64,000 nt of DNA from Kiritimatiellia bacterium (GTDB lineage Bacteria; Verrucomicrobiota; Kiritimatiellia; RFP12; UBA1067), in assembly GCA_017406465.1 (NCBI GenBank), contig JAFQYM010000027.1:1-64000 (forward strand). Reading direction: 5' to 3'. The notes under the pieces were generated by a model. That model had not been told where the DNA came from, did no database searches, and saw only the letters and a list, made by a program, of their open reading frames with translations. The position numbers and the translations under genes are program-made. The stretch's first letter is position 1. Each line of letters opens with the position of its first letter. Below, piece by piece: positions 45,462 through 55,300 of the stretch.

Positions 45462-46513
45462 TCCTCGTCCTCCTTCTCTTCCTTGACTACCTCGGCCGCA
45501 GCTGGCTCGGCGCTCTCGCCGGCGACCGGCTTCGCTGCCAGGCCGAAATCATACGTCGCAACAACTGCATGCACGAGGAACGGATCCTCCTTCTCGGGAT
45601 CGTTCACGACGCCATTATCCGGCTCTTCGGCGCCCTCGGCCGGCTTCTCCTCCCCGAATCCGGCTTGCTCGCCGCGGCGCCTCCGCCGCGGACGCGAGGA
45701 TTGCTGCTCGGCCGCGCCCCTCTTGTCGCCCTCGCCGAGGGCCTTGCCGATCATGTCTCCCTCGCGCGCAAAGTCCAGCGTCTCTACGACGAGGAAACGC
45801 TGCGACGTCGCAAACGCGTTTACGACCTTGACGAGCGCCGCCGGCTTCGCACGGAAGTCGATTGCATATTTCTCCTCCGTATAGGCGGGCTTCACCTCCT
45901 CGGCGTCCTTCCGCCTGCGCTGACGCCTGTTCGTCTTCGCGTCCTTCTGCTGCTCGCTGGCCTGGGGCTGCTTCGCAAGGATGGGCTCGATCCTGACAAT
46001 CTCCACGATTCCGCAGTCGGCGAGCGCCTCGACGACAGTGCGGATGTCGGCCCACTGGCGCTGGAGCTGCGGAAGCTTCTCCTTCTCGGGAAGTTTGTCG
46101 CCCGTCACGAAATCGGGAAAGCCGAACGCGAAGTCGGGCTTGACGATCTTGCCCTCGACGCCGCCGGGGAGAGCGGAAAGGGCGCGAGCCTCGTCGACGA
46201 GCTTCTGCTTGAAGGCGGCCTCGTTGACGTCAGCTTCGACGACGCGGTCGCCTGCCGAAGCCGTCGAAAGCGCGGCCTCCGTCCAGCCCGCGAGGGCGGC
46301 GCTGTTGTCTTTCACCGCCTTTGTGCTCGCGGCGTCTGGGCTTATCGCGGCGCCGAGCAAGGCGCGAACCGCGGCGGAATCGCTTTCGAAAGCATCCTCC
46401 GCCTCGGACTTCGCGGAGTAGGCGCTAAATGCGAAATATCCAAGCACGGCCGAGGCGACAAGCGCAACTCCGCCTATCGCGAGCATCACTATCTGGTTCT
46501 TGGACAGGTTCAT
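45458..46513 (-). CDS. Amuc_1100-like pilus-locus protein (PilO-like topology)
   Basis: 351 residues. One N-terminal helix (NQIVMLAIGGVALVASAVLGYFAF), a helical segment, then PilO-like periplasmic domains. By memory of the Akkermansia sequence, VEALADCGIVEIVRIEPI corresponds to LAECGLSKFIKVYRP of Amuc_1100, FRAKPAALVKVVNAFATSQRFLVVETLDFARE to FQGDRESVLKAMNAITGMQDYLF and following, and DPFLVHAVVATYDF to QVFVQVSLNLVHF. Two basic, low-complexity inserts (TNRRQRRRKDAEE, SRPRRRRRGEQ) are extra. The ATG overlaps the pilM stop (ATGA). Amuc_1100 is an abundant envelope protein linked to pilus-like structures and host TLR2 signalling; that activity cannot be inferred here. Confidence 0.78.
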   Translation of the reverse strand: MNLSKNQIVMLAIGGVALVASAVLGYFAFSAYSAKSEAEDAFESDSAAVRALLGAAISPDAASTKAVKDNSAALAGWTEAALSTASAGDRVVEADVNEAAFKQKLVDEARALSALPGGVEGKIVKPDFAFGFPDFVTGDKLPEKEKLPQLQRQWADIRTVVEALADCGIVEIVRIEPILAKQPQASEQQKDAKTNRRQRRRKDAEEVKPAYTEEKYAIDFRAKPAALVKVVNAFATSQRFLVVETLDFAREGDMIGKALGEGDKRGAAEQQSSRPRRRRRGEQAGFGEEKPAEGAEEPDNGVVNDPEKEDPFLVHAVVATYDFGLAAKPVAGESAEPAAAEVVKEEKEDEE

Positions 46514-48147
46514 CGCTCTTCTCCCTTCCCGAACTTGAACTTGGCGACGACGACGATTTGCTTGAGCGCAGCGTCCTTGCCGACATCGGTCATCGACTCG
46601 ATCTTGACTGACGCCGGATCAACCACCGGCGAGCCCTTGAGCCGCGCCTCGATTATCTGCGCGGCCGTGGAGCCGCCCGTCTTCGTGCGCGAGACGAGCG
46701 TCTTGAGGTCATCCGCCCAGCCACGCACGGTGATGCGATCGCCCTCCCACTTCTCGATCCACATCTCGTTGCCGAGGGCGGAGCGAATCGCCATGATCTT
46801 CGTTACGGGAAGACTGCGCTTCGCAAAGAGCGCCTTAAACGAGTCCGCCCTGGCGGTAACCTGCTCCTCTTCCGCAATCGCTTCCTTGACCTTGGCTTCC
46901 ACGGAGCGGAGACGCGATACCTCGGCCGAGACAGCCGAACTCTTGGCCTCCGCTTCGGCGGCGCCTTTGTTGGCGGCGAGCATCACGAGCACAAGGGCCA
47001 CGACAAGCGATACGGCGCCAACGGCCACGAACGGGATCTTCGCGATGTCGGCGCGTTCCTTCACCAAAGAGGGCGGCAGAAGATTTATCGCAAACGTCGC
47101 GAGGCCCGCCAGATGGAGGGCAAGGCCGACCGTCGCCGCGAGCTGCGTTGCATCGCCCTCAAGCGCCTCGGCGTCGATCCTGGGGCCGACACCGACGACG
47201 TCGAACGGATTCACGTACTCGACTTCGAGCTGGAGACTTTCGGCGAAGAAGCGGTCGAGCTGAGGAAGAAGCGCGGTGCCGCCCGTGATGTAGAGCTTCA
47301 CGGGGACGCTCCCGCCCTGCTGCGAGCGGTAGAAGTTGATGGAACGCGACACTTCGGCGTGAAGGCGCGTCATCACCGCGCGGCAGACCTTGGACACGCG
47401 GTCGCGCGTCGCGTCCTCGTCCTCGACAACGCCGCCGAGGGCGACGTACGCGGCGGTGCGCTTGTATTCCTCCGCCTCCTCCGGCGTGCACCCGAGCGCG
47501 GCGACAATCTCCTTCGTGATCGTGTTGCCCGCGACGGGGATCGAGCGATTGTAGAGCTTGTCGCCGTCTACGATCACGAGCGACGTAGTCTTGGAGCCGA
47601 TGTCCAGGACAACGCAGCATCCGCCATCGGCGGCTCCCGCCTGGCGAAGCACGTTCGTGAGGGCGATGGGCGCGACGTCTACGAGCTCCGGCGTGAATCC
47701 CGCACCGCGAACAGCGGCCACAATGTCCTCGACCTGGTCGATCTTCGCGGCGACGATCATCACGTTCTTCTCGCCGTTTTCGTTGTCGCCGAGAACCTGC
47801 CTGTCGCAGATCATCTCGTCGATCGGGAACGGAATGTTCTGCTCGATCTCGAAACGAACCATCTGGTCGAACCGATCGGCTCCGCCGGCGGCAGCGATGG
47901 ACGCGAAGCGCGGGAACACCATCTGCCCAGAGATCGCGACCGCGACGGGCCCCGGCTTGATGCCCTTCTCGCGGACGATCTCGAGGAGCGCAGGCGAAAG
48001 AAGCGCGCCCGCGTTGCCCGCGTCCAAAGGAGCCGCGAGAGAGGCGATGCCGTAGTTGACGAGCGTCAGCCCCCCCTTGCCGCCTTCATACTCGGCAAGC
48101 TTCACCGCGGAAGCGCCGATGTCTAGTGTTAGGTATCGTTTAGCCAT
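46510..48147 (-). CDS. pilM: PilM-type actin-like ATPase with PilN-like C-terminal part
   Basis: 545 residues from the ATG at 48147 (AKRYLTLDIGASAVKL); a start at 48189 would translate a GTTCCCC repeat. Residues 1-340 are a PilM/FtsA-like fold (LDIGASAVKLAEYEGGKGG, VVLDIGSKTTSLVIVDG, LYITGGTALLPQLDRFFAESL). From ~360 a helix (IPFVAVGAVSLVVALVLVMLA), coiled coil and a PilN-like domain (MAIRSALGNEMWIEKWEGDRITVRG) follow, so PilM and PilN appear fused, as in Akkermansia Amuc_1101. It is the cytoplasmic/inner-membrane base of a type IV-pilus-like assembly platform. Confidence 0.9.
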   Translation of the reverse strand: MAKRYLTLDIGASAVKLAEYEGGKGGLTLVNYGIASLAAPLDAGNAGALLSPALLEIVREKGIKPGPVAVAISGQMVFPRFASIAAAGGADRFDQMVRFEIEQNIPFPIDEMICDRQVLGDNENGEKNVMIVAAKIDQVEDIVAAVRGAGFTPELVDVAPIALTNVLRQAGAADGGCCVVLDIGSKTTSLVIVDGDKLYNRSIPVAGNTITKEIVAALGCTPEEAEEYKRTAAYVALGGVVEDEDATRDRVSKVCRAVMTRLHAEVSRSINFYRSQQGGSVPVKLYITGGTALLPQLDRFFAESLQLEVEYVNPFDVVGVGPRIDAEALEGDATQLAATVGLALHLAGLATFAINLLPPSLVKERADIAKIPFVAVGAVSLVVALVLVMLAANKGAAEAEAKSSAVSAEVSRLRSVEAKVKEAIAEEEQVTARADSFKALFAKRSLPVTKIMAIRSALGNEMWIEKWEGDRITVRGWADDLKTLVSRTKTGGSTAAQIIEARLKGSPVVDPASVKIESMTDVGKDAALKQIVVVAKFKFGKGEER

Positions 48148-48158
48148 AGAAAGTTTCC

Positions 48159-48187
48159 GTTCCCCGGTTCCCGTTCCCCGTTCCCCC
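48159..48187. repeat. Iterated GTTCCCC heptamers upstream of pilM
   Basis: GTTCCCC, GGTTCCC, GTTCCCC and GTTCCCCC in the 42-nt gap between the small secreted-protein gene and pilM. The same unit is found inside uvrA. Confidence 0.75.
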
Positions 48188-48189
48188 AA

Positions 48190-48891
48190 TTACTGCGCGA
48201 CCTGCTCGTAGTCGTTCGGATTCACAAGAGCCCAAATCGTCTTGGAGCGGTCCATGAGCCCCTGACGGCGCTCGATGGTCGGCTTGCCGTCGGCCTGCTG
48301 GTCGTTCATGATCTTCTGGTCGTCCCACCACTTCGTGTGCGGCTTGATGGGTCCTACCGTGCCGTCGCTGTCGCCCTGCAGGATTTCGCCCTTTGCGTTT
48401 GTAATGACGAGGCCGACGACCTTGGCCTCGCCGAAGCGCTCGAGGTACGAGGGATGCAGGCACACGGAAGCCGCATGCGAACCCTGCGGGATGTTCTGAT
48501 ACGTGACGGAAGTCGTGAAGTAGGAGTAGGGGGCGAGACCTTCCTTGTTGCCCTTGTTCTCGGTCGCGCTCTTCGTCTCAAGCAGGACATGCCACGTGAA
48601 CGTGAGCTGGTCCTGCCACTTCACGAAGGTCGTGTACTTCGCCTCGAGGACGATCCAGCTCCTCGGCTTCGTGTAGCACTTGCCCACGATAGAGCCGCCC
48701 TGGAGCGATGGCGCCGCAAGAGTGGACTGGCGACCGAGTTTCGGGAACTGGTCGAGCATGATCTTGGCTTCTTTGCCGGTAGTAGGCGCGTCGTCGTCGG
48801 TTGCCACCGGCTTCTTCGAAGTCCTGGGGGCTGCAAACGCCACTGCAACAGCAAGCATCGCAATGGAAAATGTCATAAGCTTCTTGTTCAT
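48190..48891 (-). CDS. Secreted protein of the pilus-like locus, Amuc_1102-like position
   Basis: 233 residues with a signal peptide (LMTFSIAMLAVAVAFA). Beta-rich segments (RSWIVLEAKYTTFVKWQDQLTFTWHVLLETK, YFTTSVTYQNIPQGSHAASVCLHPSYLERFG, VVGLVITNAKGEIL) suggest a compact extracytoplasmic domain. AAGGA lies ~8-9 nt before the ATG. As first gene of the unit before pilM it stands where Amuc_1102 stands in Akkermansia. No class III pilin N-terminus is seen, so it is not a standard pilin. Confidence 0.7.
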   Translation of the reverse strand: MNKKLMTFSIAMLAVAVAFAAPRTSKKPVATDDDAPTTGKEAKIMLDQFPKLGRQSTLAAPSLQGGSIVGKCYTKPRSWIVLEAKYTTFVKWQDQLTFTWHVLLETKSATENKGNKEGLAPYSYFTTSVTYQNIPQGSHAASVCLHPSYLERFGEAKVVGLVITNAKGEILQGDSDGTVGPIKPHTKWWDDQKIMNDQQADGKPTIERRQGLMDRSKTIWALVNPNDYEQVAQ

Positions 48892-48957
48892 TTTGTTGTT
48901 CCTTTCCTGTTTGGTTTAACTTAAATTCCTCTGTTGTCCCAGACCTTGCCATCATTT

Positions 48958-49096
48958 AGCCACAAAGAACAGGAGATACAGGAGGCATTGTCTCGGCAAT
49001 TTGACGTTTCAACATCGCCGATTCCAATATCTCTCATCACCAAATGGGTGATATCTTTCTTTCTCATTCTCCTGTTTTCTCCTGTTCTTTGTGGCT
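48958..49096. repeat. Palindromic element, CACAAAGAACAGGAGA family
   Basis: Left arm 48958-48984 (AGCCACAAAGAACAGGAGAT ...) and right arm 49069-49096 are reverse complements with a ~84-nt interior that holds a further ATCACC-AAAT-GGTGAT hairpin. The word ACAGGAGA is repeated within each arm with a ~9-nt period. It lies in the 216-nt gap between kdsD and the pilus-like locus, where it could end or insulate transcripts. Confidence 0.8.
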
Positions 49097-49107
49097 TATA
49101 TCTTTAA

Positions 49108-50184
49108 TCACAATACTTTCATTTTTGGAAGGTCTTGGATGTCCACGAGTCCGACCACCCGGCCGGACCTGTCGCACACCGGCAGGTCGTCGATGCGCTT
49201 TTTCTCAAATATCTTCAGCAGCTCCGCCGCATACGCGTCGTCGTAGACGAAGAGCGGAGCCTTGGTCATGTAGAGGGAGATAGGGTCATTTAGGGTCGAA
49301 TAGGGTCCTTTAGCGTCGCTCAGGGGCGAATTAGAGTCGCTCAGGGTCTTGCCGACACTACCAGACTCTACACCGACGCTATTTGACCCTAACTTGCCCC
49401 TCTCGCTCATGATGCGGCGGAAGTCGCCGTCGGTGAAGATGCCAAGCAGCTTGCCGTCAGTGTCTGCGACAACGGCGCTGCCGCCCTGCGCCTTCGTCAT
49501 CGCCATCAGCGCGTCGAGAACGGTCGCCTGCGGGCCGACCTGCGCAAGCCGCTCGCCCGAGCGCATAACGTCTGTCACCTTCATGACAAGCGCCCTGCCA
49601 ATCGCGCCCGCCGGATGGTTCATCGCGTAGTCCTCGACCGGGAACTTCTGCGCGTCGATCATCACCATCGCAAGCGCATCGCCCATCGCCATCGTCGCCG
49701 TCGTCGAGTTCGTCGGCGCCATGCCAAACGGACACGCCTCCTTGCCGCACGGAATCTCGATGTGGATATCGCTCATCTGCGCAAGCGTCGAGTCGGGGCG
49801 GCCAGTCATCGAAATGACCTTGAGCCCGTGACGGCGGATCGCGGGAATCAAGTTGTTGACCTCGGCCGACTCGCCGGAGAAGCTAAGCGCGATAAGGACG
49901 TCCTTCGCAGAAACCATGCCGAGGTCGCCATGCATCGCCTGCACGGGATTGAGGACAATCGAGCGCGTGCCAGTCGAAGAGAAGATGGCGCTCATCTTCT
50001 CGGCGATGTGTAGATTCTTGCCGACGCCAGATACGACGACAATGCCGCCGTCCGCGACCGTTTCGAGAATCAGCCGGACCGCCTTGACAAAAGATGCACC
50101 GAGGGAGTCGCGGGTCTTCTCGAGACCCTCGATCTCTACCGCGAAGACTTGCTTCGCGCGCTCGATCATCTTGTTGTCTGTCAC
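49108..50184 (-). CDS. kdsD: Arabinose-5-phosphate isomerase (KdsD/KpsF/GutQ type)
   Basis: 358 residues, GTG start at 50184 overlapping the pta stop (GTGA). An SIS domain (GIVVVSGVGKNLHIAEKMSAIFSSTGTRS, VLIALSFSGESAEVNNLIPAIRRHGLKVISMTG) is followed by two CBS domains. It interconverts ribulose-5-phosphate and arabinose-5-phosphate, the first step to Kdo of lipopolysaccharide. Odd: between the CBS domains ~35 residues (GSNSVGVESGSVGKTLSDS ...) are encoded by an iterated 10-nt repeat, 49280-49402. Homologues run straight from the SERG-type turn to the second CBS start, so this is an in-frame insertion. Confidence 0.92.
   Translation of the reverse strand: MTDNKMIERAKQVFAVEIEGLEKTRDSLGASFVKAVRLILETVADGGIVVVSGVGKNLHIAEKMSAIFSSTGTRSIVLNPVQAMHGDLGMVSAKDVLIALSFSGESAEVNNLIPAIRRHGLKVISMTGRPDSTLAQMSDIHIEIPCGKEACPFGMAPTNSTTATMAMGDALAMVMIDAQKFPVEDYAMNHPAGAIGRALVMKVTDVMRSGERLAQVGPQATVLDALMAMTKAQGGSAVVADTDGKLLGIFTDGDFRRIMSERGKLGSNSVGVESGSVGKTLSDSNSPLSDAKGPYSTLNDPISLYMTKAPLFVYDDAYAAELLKIFEKKRIDDLPVCDRSGRVVGLVDIQDLPKMKVL
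49280..49402. repeat. Iterated 10-nt palindromic element inside kdsD
   Basis: Plus-strand units AGATAGGGTC, ATTTAGGGTC, GAATAGGGTC, CTTTAGCGTC, GCTCAGGGGC and related ones are followed by an inverted series (GACACTA, CCAGACTCTA, CACCGACGCTA, TTTGACCCTA). It is translated in frame on the minus strand. The same word is iterated at 26801-26845. Confidence 0.8.
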
Positions 50185-51218
50185 TTTGTCGTCGACTGAA
50201 GCAGCGTTACACAGATTGTTCCAACGATGTCCTCGGCGGAGCAGCCGCGCGAGAGGTCGTTCATCGCCTTGGCGAGTCCCTGGAGGTTCGGCCCGATGGC
50301 GTCGGCGCCGCCAATCCTCTGCGCGATCTTGTAGCCGATGTTGCCTGCGTTGAGGTCAGGGAAAATGAAGACGTTCGCGTCGCCCTGCACGGCGCCGTTC
50401 GGGTTCTTCTGCTTGCCGGTCGCAGGGACGATCGCCGCATCGAACTGCAGCTCGCCATCCATCTTGATGCCGGCTTCCTCGAAGCGGGGCTTTGCGAGCT
50501 CGACGGCCTTCTGGACCTTCTCGACGAGCGGACCCGCCGCGGAGCCCTTTGTGGAGAACGAGAGGTACGCGACGCGCGGCTCCTTGCCGGTGAGGTCGCG
50601 GTAGGTCTGCGCCGTAGCTAAGCCGATGTCGACGAGCTGCTCGGCCGTCGGATCGGGAATGACCGCGCAGTCGCCGAACGCGAGCACTTCGTCGCCCGAC
50701 GCCGTCGGGGTCTTGAGGTCGAGGATGAAGCAGCTCGACGCCGTCTTGACGCCCTTCTGCGTGCCAAGCGTGTGGAACGCCGCGCGAAGCATGTCGCCAG
50801 TCGAGGCGATGGAACCCGCGACAAGACCGTTGACGCGGCCGAGCTTAACCATCATGCCGCCGAAGTAGATGCGCTTCGTGCGGAGCGTCTTCTGCGCCGC
50901 GGCGAGGTCGATGATCTTCTGCTTCTCGGCGGGCTTCTTCGACTCCTTGGCGTTCCACGCCTCGAGATACGCGGCTTCGAGTTCGGCGTCGCCTTGGGTG
51001 TAGTCAATCGTCTTGATGCCGCGGTCGGCAAGCTTGAGCCCGGCCTTCGCCTCGGCGTCGGCGATTTCCGCAGGAGTGCCGAGGACGACGGGCGTCGCGA
51101 TCTTGCGGTCGACGCAAGCGCACGCGGCGGTTATGACGCGGGGGTCCATGCCCTCGGGCAGAACGACCGTGCCGTTCAGCTTCGAGGCCTTTTCAATGAT
51201 GTTCTTGATTGCGTTCAT
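50181..51218 (-). CDS. pta: Phosphate acetyltransferase
   Basis: 345 residues, the short Pta form. Motifs VLPEGMDPRVITAACACVDRKIATPVVLG, SCFILDL, DCAVIPDPTAEQLVDIGLATAQTYRDL, VAYLSFSTKGSA and VFIFPDLNAGNIGYKIAQRIGGADAIGPNLQGL are diagnostic. It makes acetyl phosphate from acetyl-CoA. The ATG overlaps the ackA stop (ATGA), so the two are coupled and together produce acetate and ATP in fermentation. Confidence 0.96.
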   Translation of the reverse strand: MNAIKNIIEKASKLNGTVVLPEGMDPRVITAACACVDRKIATPVVLGTPAEIADAEAKAGLKLADRGIKTIDYTQGDAELEAAYLEAWNAKESKKPAEKQKIIDLAAAQKTLRTKRIYFGGMMVKLGRVNGLVAGSIASTGDMLRAAFHTLGTQKGVKTASSCFILDLKTPTASGDEVLAFGDCAVIPDPTAEQLVDIGLATAQTYRDLTGKEPRVAYLSFSTKGSAAGPLVEKVQKAVELAKPRFEEAGIKMDGELQFDAAIVPATGKQKNPNGAVQGDANVFIFPDLNAGNIGYKIAQRIGGADAIGPNLQGLAKAMNDLSRGCSAEDIVGTICVTLLQSTTK

Positions 51219-52351
51219 TTTTCCAATACCTTTACTGTATCCTTTGCAATCATGAGCTCCTCGTTGGTGGGGATGACGACGACAGGGATCTTCGAGCCCT
51301 TCGCGCTGATGATCTTGACTTCGCCGCGAACCTTGTTGGCCTTCGGGTCGAGCTTGATGCCGAGCGCGCCGAGGCGGCGGATGATCCTCTCGCGGACTTC
51401 CTTCGAGTTCTCGCCGATGCCGCCGGTCATGATGATCGCGTCTGCACCGCCTATGACGGTGTTGTACGCGCCGATGTAGAGCGCGACGCGGTAGGCAAGC
51501 ATCTCGAGCGCGAGCTCGGCCTGCTTGTCGCCCTTGTCGGCCTTCGAGCAGATGTCACGGCAGTCGCTCGACCCGGCAAGCGCAAGAAGCCCAGACTTCT
51601 TGTTGAGCAAGGTGTCCATCTCGGCCGGGGTCTTCTTCTCGGCCTCCATGATGGAGAGAACCGCCGCGGCGTCGATGTCGCCGCAGCGCGTCCCCATCAC
51701 CATGCCGGCGAGAGGCGTGAGCCCCATCGACGTGTCCACGACGCCGCCGTTCTTGATCGCGGCGAGAGACGAGCCGTTGCCGAGATGGCAAGTGACAAGA
51801 TTCACCTTCGCAAGCGGCTTCTTGAGGAACTTCGCCGCGGCCTGCGTGATGAACTTGTGCGAGGTGCCATGGAAGCCGTACTTGCGGATTCCCATCTTCT
51901 TGTAGTATTTCGGGTCGATCGCGTACATTCCCGCGCAGTCGGGCATCGTAGCGATGTGGAACGCCGTGTCGAAGACGCCGACGTTCGGAACGCCCTTGAA
52001 GATCTTCTCGCACGCCTCGACGCCGCCGAGGTTCGCCGGCATGTGGAGAGGCCCGAACTTGACGAGCTTCTTTGCCTTCGCCATGTTCGCCTTGTTCATG
52101 AGCGCGGAGTCCTTGAAGACCTCGCCGCCGTGCAGGATGCGGTGGCCGATTGCGTCGATGCCCTTCGCGGCGTCGCCCAGGTCGGCGACGACCTGCGCGA
52201 GCGCGGCCGCGTGGTCCTTGGGACCGCCGCAGCCGATGCGCTCGACGAGGCCCTTCGCGAGCCGCGTCTCCGTCTTCATGTCGAAGAGCTGGTACTTGAG
52301 CGAGCTCGAGCCCGAATTGATTACGAGAACTTTCCTTATCTGCTTTTTCAT
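51215..52351 (-). CDS. ackA: Acetate kinase
   Basis: 378 residues. The ASKHA phosphate-1 motif VLVINSGSSSLKYQLFDM (~8-25), GHRILHGGE, FDTAFH, RKYGFHGTSHKFI, THLGNG-type CHLGNGSSLAAIKNG and VFTGGIGEN-type IMTGGIGENS are conserved. It converts acetyl phosphate and ADP to acetate and ATP. It starts 5 nt after the giant surface-protein gene without a Shine-Dalgarno and leads into pta and kdsD by 4-nt overlaps. Confidence 0.96.
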   Translation of the reverse strand: MKKQIRKVLVINSGSSSLKYQLFDMKTETRLAKGLVERIGCGGPKDHAAALAQVVADLGDAAKGIDAIGHRILHGGEVFKDSALMNKANMAKAKKLVKFGPLHMPANLGGVEACEKIFKGVPNVGVFDTAFHIATMPDCAGMYAIDPKYYKKMGIRKYGFHGTSHKFITQAAAKFLKKPLAKVNLVTCHLGNGSSLAAIKNGGVVDTSMGLTPLAGMVMGTRCGDIDAAAVLSIMEAEKKTPAEMDTLLNKKSGLLALAGSSDCRDICSKADKGDKQAELALEMLAYRVALYIGAYNTVIGGADAIIMTGGIGENSKEVRERIIRRLGALGIKLDPKANKVRGEVKIISAKGSKIPVVVIPTNEELMIAKDTVKVLEK

Positions 52352-52356
52352 GTTTC

Positions 52357-55300
52357 TTACTTTTCGAGTGTTGCCTTGAAGAAGCCGCTCTCGAGGTCGA
52401 CGTCGTCCGCAAGGTCGAACTCATACGTCGTGGACGTCTTGTTGATCTCGACGTCCCTCGTCTCGATGACCGTCCAGTTGCCGGACTCGAGCGAATCGCG
52501 GTGCCAGATGTTGCACGTCAGCGTGAGCGTGCTCGAGCCAGACGAGAACTCGTAGATGTCGGACAGGACGACAGTGGAGCCATTCTCCTTGCCCGCCGTC
52601 TCGGTCGTAATGAAGACCTTTCCGTTCTCGCGGTCAAGCTCGATCGACTTGATCGCCACGTAACTCGGTTCGGCCGAGGCGTCGCTCTGCGCCGAGTTGA
52701 GTCGGCTGTTCACCTGGGAGTCAGTGCCGGAGGCGTTGACCCCGAGCAGGAGCGCGGCGACGCGCGGCGACTTGAGGTTCGTCATCGCCATAACGGCAAG
52801 CCCGGACGAGAGGGCGCCCTTCGTCTCAATCGAACCGGACAGCGACTTCTTCATTGCGAAGCCACCCGCGTTCTGGTCTATGGACGCCGCGCCGTACGCG
52901 GTCAGGTTGCCATTCTGCTTCCACTCCCACGCGTCAGGCAGACTGTCGCGGTCCGTGTCGCAGTCTTCGACGTAGACCGGTATGATCTCGTTCGCGCCAT
53001 AGCCCGGGCCCACCGTGATGCTTCTCGGGGTGAAGATTGTCCCGAGCTTCATGTCACGCGTGCAGTAGCAGCCCCAGGACTCCCAGTAGTAGTGCTTGTC
53101 CGCATTGGAAGTCCAGAACGAACGGGTACCGTTGCCGTCGGTGTCGATGAACGCACGGATGTAGTACGAGCCGGTCTTGAGGCCGACAATCGTCGCGTTC
53201 GCCGTCTTGATCGCATTGGTCGAGGAGATGTCGGCCAGGCTGGTGACATATCCCTCGCCGACGGGCTCGCCCGAGAAGTCTGGCGTCTTGAACGCCTGTA
53301 CGCGGATCTTTCCGGACGACGCGACTTCGTCGGGACCATAGTACCTGACGGCGACACGCGCAGTCGCGTAGTCGGTCGAGTTCGTAAGGACATTTGCGAC
53401 AAAGCTGCCGCCAGAGGTCCAGAGATCGTCCTTGTACTTCGAGTTGTACGTCGAGATCTCCCACGAGTAGGTGCCGCCGTTCTTGAACTCGACGGTGCCG
53501 CCCGGGACTATCGCGCCGATCCTGAGCGGAGGCGTCCAGCTGTACACGCCGTTGGCATCGCGAGGCGGCAGGAGCATGTAGCCGCTCGTCCAGTTGACGC
53601 CGTTGCCGGTCACCCTGATGCGGAAGGCCGTATACGTCGTGTCGTCGCAGCGCCACTGGAACGTAGGCGCCGGCGGCTCGAGCAGCGTCGCGCCGGGGAT
53701 GGTCGTCGGCCTGACGCGGCTCGCGGCGAACTTGCGGACAATCGCCTTGCTGAGGATGTTCGCGTTCGTGACGGTCAACGGAACGATGGAGTCGTTGCCG
53801 ACGTACACCGTATAGTAGATGTTCGTGAACGCGACCGGCGTCTTGCCATCGGCGAGCTTGGCCGGCACGCCGTTCTGCGGCATCATTTCCTGGATGACCG
53901 ACGTCAGGGTCATGTGGTTCGGATCAAACGCAGCGGAGTTCCAGTCGATGTCAAAGGCGTTGCTCGCCATGTTCAGGATGTCGGCCTCGGTTATGACGGG
54001 ACGCCCTGTCTGAGTCAGGTCGTGGACGCGGTCGTAGACAACGGCCATGTATTTCTGCGGAAGGAGGCCTATTTCCATGCTGTCTATGGCGAAACGCGCG
54101 ATCCTAACGCGGACCCTGCCCTTCGCCTCGGCCGGATTGCCGCCGTTGACCGTGTAGACGTCCGTCGCATCGGACGGATAGATCACCTCGCGGTCGGTCG
54201 CCGCCTCTCCGGTCGTGCCGTTGTTGCCGCCTGCGCCGATTTCGGCGTTGCCGCCCTTCGTAAGGTCGTAGCGGGGCGTAGACGGATGCGTATCGGTCAA
54301 CCCGATCGATGCACGGGCGTAATTCCAGCCGACGTCGATGTCGCGAACCATTCCGTAGGGTTCGCCGGGCGTGTACTTGCCGTCGTTGTCGAGATCGTAG
54401 AACGCGATGAGCGTGTTAAGCCCCTGCTTGACGTGGCCGAGCGAATTGTTGTCGGCTCCGGGCACATCGGCCTCGGCGAGATAGTAGGTGTTGACCCTGC
54501 CGCCCGCGAGGAGCTTCGACTGCCAGTTGACGCGCACGTAGCTCTTCTGGAGGTTGTAGACCGACACCCAGCCGTTGCCCGTCGTGCTTTGCGAAATGTC
54601 GCCTTCCATCGCGAACCAGTCGGGGAACTTGGCAAAGTCGACCTTAAGCTCGCCAGTCGCGTAGTTGATCGTGCCGAAGGACTCGTCCGGATCGCCCTGG
54701 CGGACGATGTCGCCGATCTCGAGGTCGTCGTTGCGCGGCTGGTCGATGATCGAGCCCTCCCAGATCGCCAACGCCGGGTCCATCGTGTAGCCCTGGTCCG
54801 TCAGCATGTTGTAGAGTATCCAGCCGAGGTCCTTGAACTCGAACTCTATGCTGCCGGGAACGACGCTGCCGGGCGAGAGGTGCAGCAGCATCTCGCGCAG
54901 CGGGTTCATTCCGAAGTGCTTGACGCCGGTGACGACGTTCGAGGCACCGTTCTCGTACAGCTGAACGTCGCCCTGGCCGCCAAGCGTCCACACGGCGTCG
55001 GGAATGGTCGCAAGCGTCTGGTCGCTCCAAGCCTGGACGACCACGGGCTTGTCGCCGATGTTCTGCGTGCCGTGGTAGGAGATGGTTAGCTCGATCGTGG
55101 GAACGGGATACTCGTTCAGCTGCACTGCGTCGACGGTAAGCGAGGCAAGGACCGTCGGCTTCGTGCCGGACTGGAACTCCGCCTCGTTCGACCAGCCGTC
55201 GGCGTCGGCGTCGATGTCGGCGTCGTAGGCATACGGCGAGACGCTGTCGTTCTCGATGAGATGCTTCGCCTCCCACTGGTCCTTGATACGGTCGTGGTCG

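Noticed and set aside
48148-48189. Start of pilM at 48189
   Set aside because: It only translates a GTTCCCC repeat; MAKRYLTLDIG is the family start.
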